Below, piece by piece: positions 60,217 through 64,000 of a stretch of 64,000 bases of DNA. A program made the position numbers and the translations under genes. Every line of letters starts with the position of its first letter. Within the stretch, counting starts at the first letter, position 1. The notes beneath the pieces were generated by a model. That model worked only from the letters and a program-made list of their open reading frames with translations, made no database searches and was not told where the DNA came from. Origin of the DNA: DDH964 sp963806685 (GTDB lineage: Bacteria > Desulfobacterota > Desulfuromonadia > Desulfuromonadales > DDH964); the NCBI GenBank assembly GCA_963806685.1, contig CAWDZB010000004.1, positions 1 through 64,000 on the forward strand. The letters run 5' to 3'.

Positions 60217-61506
60217 CTACCCCCGAAACTCCTGCAGCAGCTTCTCCACCTCCTTGCGGTCCTTCTTCTTCCAGGGGCCGACCACCGCCACCTTCAGCGC
60301 CCCGGGGACCAGCAGTTCGCGGGCGCTGCGCAGCAGCGCCGCCGAAGTCGCCGCAGCCAGGTCGCGGCGGTCGTCGGCGAGGGTGCGCCGGTAGCCGACC
60401 AGTGTTCCCCAGCCGTAGCGGACCGCCAGGTCTTCGGTGTGGTCCATGGAAAAGTCGAGGTCGAAGAGATAGCCCTGGATGACCCGCTGCAACTCCGCGT
60501 CGGGGACCGGCTCGCGGCGCAGCTCGTCGACCACCGCCAGCACTTCGCGGGCGGCGGTGACGGTGTTTTCCGGGTTGACCGCCAGGTCGACGGCGAGCAC
60601 GCCGCAGTCGTCATAGAGGGCGAGGTTGGCCTCGGCGTTGTAGGTGAGCCCAAGGCGCTCGCGCAGGTGAAGCATCAGCCGCGACGTCCCGCCCCAGGAG
60701 AGAACCCGGCGAAGCAGGCGCAGCGCCACCGCATACTCGCTTTCCCGCCCCGGAAGGCGAAAGGCGAACTGCAGGCTGACCTGGGAATCGGAATCGTGAA
60801 CCCAGACGCTCTCCGGGCCATCATCATCGGCCCCGGCCAATCCGGCCAGCGCCGCGGTGGGTCTTCCTCCCTGCCACGCCGCGAAGTGCCGTCCCACCGC
60901 ATCGAGCACGGCGCTGCGCCGTACCCGTCCGCTGACCGCGATCACGGCGTTGGCGGGGGTGTAGTGCCGGTGGTGGTAGGCGAGCAGCGCCGCGCGGTCG
61001 ATGGCCAGGATCGACTCGCGGCTGCCGATGGTCGGCATCCCCAGCGGCAGCTGCGGCCAGAGCAGGGCGGCGGTGAGGTTGTCGGGGCTGATCTGCTCCC
61101 CCCGCTCGTTGAGATCCTCGCTCGCCTCCTCGAGGATAATGCGGCGTTCCACCTCCAGCTCCTCCAGCTTCGGCCGCAGCAGCATCGAGGCGAAGATTTC
61201 CAGGCCGCGCTCCAGCTGGTCGGGATGGACCCGCGAGTGGTAACAGGTGGTTTCGGCATCGGTGGCAGCGTTGACCGCCCCGCCGATCGCCTCGAAGGCC
61301 CGCTCCAGCTCCAGGCTGTCGGCGAACTCGGCGGTGCCGCGAAAGACCATGTGTTCGAGGAAGTGGGAGATGCCGGCGCGCTCGGGCGCCTCGAAACGGC
61401 TGCCGACGCCGACGTAACAGACCACCTCGGCGCTGTGCAGATGAGGCATTTCCACGGTGACTACGTGCAGGCCGTTAGGCAGGGTATCGAGAAAGAATTC
61501 TTCCAT
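60217..61506 (-). CDS. M16-family zinc metallopeptidase
   Basis: A 429-aa peptidase of the pitrilysin/processing-peptidase family. The inverted zinc motif HFLEHMVF is present, with the downstream glutamate in RRIILEEASEDLNE. N-terminal (RFEAPERAGISHFLEH) and C-terminal homologous halves (GGTSRLMLHLRERLGLTYNAEA) are seen. Family members degrade small peptides; substrate unknown. ATG at 61506 is taken; an upstream TTG frame to 61554 has no ribosome site, but the site for 61506 is also weak (AGGATC). Confidence 0.9.
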   Translation of the reverse strand: MEEFFLDTLPNGLHVVTVEMPHLHSAEVVCYVGVGSRFEAPERAGISHFLEHMVFRGTAEFADSLELERAFEAIGGAVNAATDAETTCYHSRVHPDQLERGLEIFASMLLRPKLEELEVERRIILEEASEDLNERGEQISPDNLTAALLWPQLPLGMPTIGSRESILAIDRAALLAYHHRHYTPANAVIAVSGRVRRSAVLDAVGRHFAAWQGGRPTAALAGLAGADDDGPESVWVHDSDSQVSLQFAFRLPGRESEYAVALRLLRRVLSWGGTSRLMLHLRERLGLTYNAEANLALYDDCGVLAVDLAVNPENTVTAAREVLAVVDELRREPVPDAELQRVIQGYLFDLDFSMDHTEDLAVRYGWGTLVGYRRTLADDRRDLAAATSAALLRSARELLVPGALKVAVVGPWKKKDRKEVEKLLQEFRG

Positions 61507-61604
61507 CGGGCAGGGGCCGATCCTGGGCTGGCGTTGGGGGAGGGAGGAGGGCAATAAAGTGCCCGGCGCGCCGCGGGTTGCGGCGGCGGCCGGGCGCTCG
61601 CCAA

Positions 61605-62576
61605 TCAGCTCAGCAGCTTCGCCGCGTCCTTGGCGTGGTAGGTGATGATCAGGTCGGCCCCGGCGCGCTTCATGCCGAGCAGCGTCTCCAGCATCACCCG
61701 CTCTTCATCGATCCAGCCCTTTTCCGCGGCGGCCTTGATCATGCTGTACTCGCCCGAGACGTTGTAGGCGACCAGCGGCAGGTCGAAGCGCTCCTTGATG
61801 TCGCGCAGGATGTCAAGGTAGGCCAGGGCCGGCTTCACCATTAGAAAGTCGGCACACTCCTGGACGTCGAGGGCCGCCTCGCGGAAGGCCTCGCGGCGGT
61901 TGGCCGGGTCCATCTGGTAGGAGCGCCGGTCGCCGAACTGGGGGGTCGAGTCGGCGGCGTCCCGGAACGGCCCGTAGTAGGCGCTGGCGTACTTGACGGC
62001 GTAGCTCATCACCGGGATGTGCTCAAAGCCGTTGGCATCCAAAATCTCGCGGATCGCCGCCACCCGGCCGTCCATCATGTCGCTCGGGGCGACGATGTCG
62101 GCGCCGGCGCGGGCATGGGAGAGGGCCTCGGCGGCGAGCAGCTGCAGGGTCGCGTCGTTGTCGACGTCGCCGTCCTTGATCACCCCGCAGTGGCCGTGGT
62201 CGGTGTACTCGCACATGCAGACATCGGTGATCACCGTCAACTCCGGCACTTCAGCCTTGATGGCGCGGATCGTCTCCTGGATGATGCCGCTCTCGCTGTA
62301 GGCATCCTGGCCCATGGGGTCCTTCTCCTCGGGGATGCCGAACAGGATCACCGCCGGAATGCCGAGGGCATGGACTTCCTTCGCCTCGGCAACGATGTGC
62401 TCAATCGACTGCTGGTAGATCCCCGGCATCGACGGGATCTCCTTCTTGATCCCCTTGCCGAAGGCGGAGAACATCGGGTAGATCAGGTCATCGACGCGCA
62501 GATGGGTTTCGCGCACCATGCGGCGCAGGTTGGCATTGCGGCGCAGGCGGCGGGCGCGGTATTCGGGAAAAAACAT
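61605..62576 (-). CDS. hemB: porphobilinogen synthase (delta-aminolevulinate dehydratase)
   Basis: A 323-aa enzyme that condenses two 5-aminolevulinate molecules to porphobilinogen, the second step of tetrapyrrole (haem) synthesis. Zinc-site cysteines are in VCMCEYTDHGHCG; the Schiff-base lysines are in SYAVKYASAYYGP and FLMVKPALAYLD. AAAGGAG precedes the ATG at 62576. Haem demand is high in an organism with a 26-haem cytochrome. Upstream of M16 on the same strand, 98 bases apart. Confidence 0.95.
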   Translation of the reverse strand: MFFPEYRARRLRRNANLRRMVRETHLRVDDLIYPMFSAFGKGIKKEIPSMPGIYQQSIEHIVAEAKEVHALGIPAVILFGIPEEKDPMGQDAYSESGIIQETIRAIKAEVPELTVITDVCMCEYTDHGHCGVIKDGDVDNDATLQLLAAEALSHARAGADIVAPSDMMDGRVAAIREILDANGFEHIPVMSYAVKYASAYYGPFRDAADSTPQFGDRRSYQMDPANRREAFREAALDVQECADFLMVKPALAYLDILRDIKERFDLPLVAYNVSGEYSMIKAAAEKGWIDEERVMLETLLGMKRAGADLIITYHAKDAAKLLS

Positions 62577-62697
62577 GGATGGCTCCTTTTCACGATCGAT
62601 GGATATTCGGGATGGCTCATCAGCTGGCGGCCCGGGAACGGAACGGGCGGGAAACACCATAGCACAGTTTGTTTCCGTCCGGAAACGGTCCTTTTCC

Positions 62698-62783
62698 GTC
62701 GTGGCGGCGTCAATCTGCGTTCTTGCTTGTGCGGCGTACCGGTGTACGCCTCCGCGCAAGCCCTTGATTTCCTTGCCACGACG
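62698..62783. repeat. imperfect ~43-bp palindrome in hemB upstream region
   Basis: CGTCGTGGC and GCCACGACG are the outer ends; inside them TTGCTTGTGCGGCGTAC faces GTGTACGCCTCCGCGCAAG around a central CG. A second hairpin (AGTGTCCATC/GATGGACACT) lies at 62822-62852. Together these fill the 312-base gap between the AsmA-like and hemB genes; no gene is present. Confidence 0.65.
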
Positions 62784-62888
62784 AAGACCAAACCCCCTCG
62801 TTTCCAAAACGGAAACTGCGCAGTGTCCATCCGGATTTTCCAGATGGACACTAGTTTGCCCCGGGGATGCAGCAGAGTTGTGCTCCCA

Positions 62889-64000
62889 TCATTCCGGAGG
62901 CGCCACCGAACCGGAGTAAAAGACCTCGCACTCGCCGCCAGGCAAGAGGGCTATCCCCTTCTTGAGCAGCTTCATCGCCGGCCCGGTCAGAGAGGTGAGG
63001 AAACTCGGCTTCTCCACCACCGGCTTCTGGAAGCTGCCGGTGATTTTCTGGCGGACCTTGGTGCAACCCTTGGCGTCGATCAGCGCCACGGTGACGTCGT
63101 CGAACCGTTCGGTGGCGAAATCGAGCCCGCCCTGGAGGGCCAGGCGGTGCTCCTTGGTCGCCAGGGCCACGTCCTGCGCCTGCGCCACGCCGTGCTCGAC
63201 TTTCCAGTCGGAAACGAGGGTGCGGATCTCACTGCTCCCCCCGGGTCCCTGAAGGTTGCTGGCAAAGTTGTAGCCCTTGGTGACGACCAGCCCCAACGGC
63301 CCGGCAAAAAAGAAGGCACCCACGTCCACCAGGTTGAAGTGCTGACTGGACTCATAGCGGGAGAGTTCCGCATCGAGATCGCGCCCGTGAAGGACCAGGT
63401 CCCCGCCCCGCAGGGCGATCTGCCCGGACAGGGTCTGGCGCAGCGCCTGCGTGGTCTTTCCCTGCAGCGACAGCCGGGCGGTGAAATCCATCGTCCCGGA
63501 AGCCACCTTTTCCGCCGACAAGCCTTTGAAAAACGCCTCGACGTGGAACTGCGGCAGCGCGTAATGAACGGAGTAGCGAGGCACGTCGCCCGAAAAGTCC
63601 GCCTGGAGGGTCCCCGTTCCCTGCGCGCCGAAGACCTGCATGGTGACGGGCTGGAGCTCGAAAACCCCCTTCGTCCCGGTGGCTGAGACCTTTAAATCGG
63701 TGATGGCGAAGTCATCTTTCCGGATTTCGCCGCAGGCCAGCTGCGCACGGAAGGAAAGGTTCTGCAGCAGTCCCCGGTCCGTCCCGCCGGCAAGCCGCAG
63801 GTGATGCATGACCAGGTCGCAGTCGCGGGCCTCGAACCCGTATCCGGATTGCCGGTCCCGGTAAAGAATGGTTGCCCCCGCCAGGGAGAACTGCGCCGGC
63901 GCCAGGGCGGGCAGGTCGCTTCCGGCCGCCGCCGGCCCGGCGAGGTTTAACTGGCCGGCGCGGTCCCGCTCGACGGTGATTCTGGGGTGTTGCAGGGCAA
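62889..64000 (-). CDS. AsmA-family protein, 3' part (runs off the window)
   Basis: At least 370 codons, open to the end of the window; the N-terminus lies beyond 64000. The reading frame shows the beta-strand-rich AsmA_2-type C-terminal region: FELQPVTMQVFGAQGTGTLQ, FHVEAFFKGLSAEKVASGTM, FTARLSLQGKTTQALRQTLSG and DLDAELSRYES, ending in a Gly-rich tail. AsmA-like proteins sit in the envelope and are thought to move lipids or affect outer-membrane assembly. GYGFEARDCDLVM... before the first internal ATG (63809) belongs to the same frame, so that ATG is not the start. Confidence 0.88.
   Translation of the reverse strand, partial: ALQHPRITVERDRAGQLNLAGPAAAGSDLPALAPAQFSLAGATILYRDRQSGYGFEARDCDLVMHHLRLAGGTDRGLLQNLSFRAQLACGEIRKDDFAITDLKVSATGTKGVFELQPVTMQVFGAQGTGTLQADFSGDVPRYSVHYALPQFHVEAFFKGLSAEKVASGTMDFTARLSLQGKTTQALRQTLSGQIALRGGDLVLHGRDLDAELSRYESSQHFNLVDVGAFFFAGPLGLVVTKGYNFASNLQGPGGSSEIRTLVSDWKVEHGVAQAQDVALATKEHRLALQGGLDFATERFDDVTVALIDAKGCTKVRQKITGSFQKPVVEKPSFLTSLTGPAMKLLKKGIALLPGGECEVFYSGSVAPPE

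Overview
The window is GC-rich (apart from a few AT-rich genes) bacterial chromosome with dense genes on both strands and no rRNA, tRNA, CRISPR array or prophage that I could see. A lipoprotein cytochrome packed with CxxCH, CxxxxCH and CX14CH haem motifs, a bacteriohemerythrin, an NAD-linked formate dehydrogenase and abundant GGDEF/EAL and sigma-54 signalling point to Desulfuromonadota (the Geobacter/Desulfuromonas/Pelobacter group). That placement is inference from gene content, not from a marker gene.

Layout. 0-6.5 kb: hemerythrin, a solo integron-type gene cassette (attC-like site plus a low-GC small membrane protein), then a 2.1-kb tandem duplication that carries two copies of an alpha/beta hydrolase, one intact VWA-OmpA lipoprotein gene and one truncated copy of it. 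6.5-16 kb: DUF1059 protein, HtrA-type protease coupled to a 14-TM MFS exporter, alpha-glucan phosphorylase, an Fe-S aldo-keto reductase and a beta-hydroxyacid dehydrogenase. 16-24 kb: a phosphorus-centred block (SixA phosphatase, PPK1, a small HhH protein, Ppx/GppA-HD phosphatase, a Cys-rich small protein and a very PtxD-like phosphite dehydrogenase). 24-28.5 kb: mobile and decayed DNA (an IS4-type element, a 10-bp tandem repeat, a glycosyltransferase remnant, a CapK-like ligase and a RAYT element with its own inverted ends). 28.5-36 kb: a Cys-rich GGDEF protein, a formate dehydrogenase pair (NuoE-NuoF fusion plus a frameshifted catalytic subunit) and a convergent FdhD-MobA fusion that would mature it. 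36-42 kb: cNMP-binding protein, PPK2, lytic transglycosylase, CHAD protein, and the coupled UppP/DedA pair for undecaprenyl-phosphate recycling. 42-47 kb: a second integron-type cassette, two exported unknown proteins and the multihaem cytochrome. 47-55 kb: Kef-type antiporter with its TrkA partner, a PAS-GGDEF-EAL protein and a GAF/sigma-54 regulator. 55-64 kb: a GPERR-motif small protein, GIY-YIG and ArsR-DUF2087 proteins, an AT-rich DUF1361 gene, HflK/HflC, an M16 peptidase, HemB and the 3' part of an AsmA-like gene.

Three themes recur. First, polyphosphate/phosphite metabolism: PPK1, PPX, PPK2, the polyP-binding CHAD domain and a phosphite dehydrogenase lie within 23 kb. Second, structured repetitive DNA: a ~500-bp dispersed repeat with compensatory changes in its hairpins, several REP-like hairpins, two attC-like sites and two short tandem repeats. 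Third, three genes are each split by a single-base indel (fdhA, the TrkA-like gene and the sigma-54 regulator); two of these fall in homopolymers, so sequencing or assembly error must be excluded before they are called mutations.
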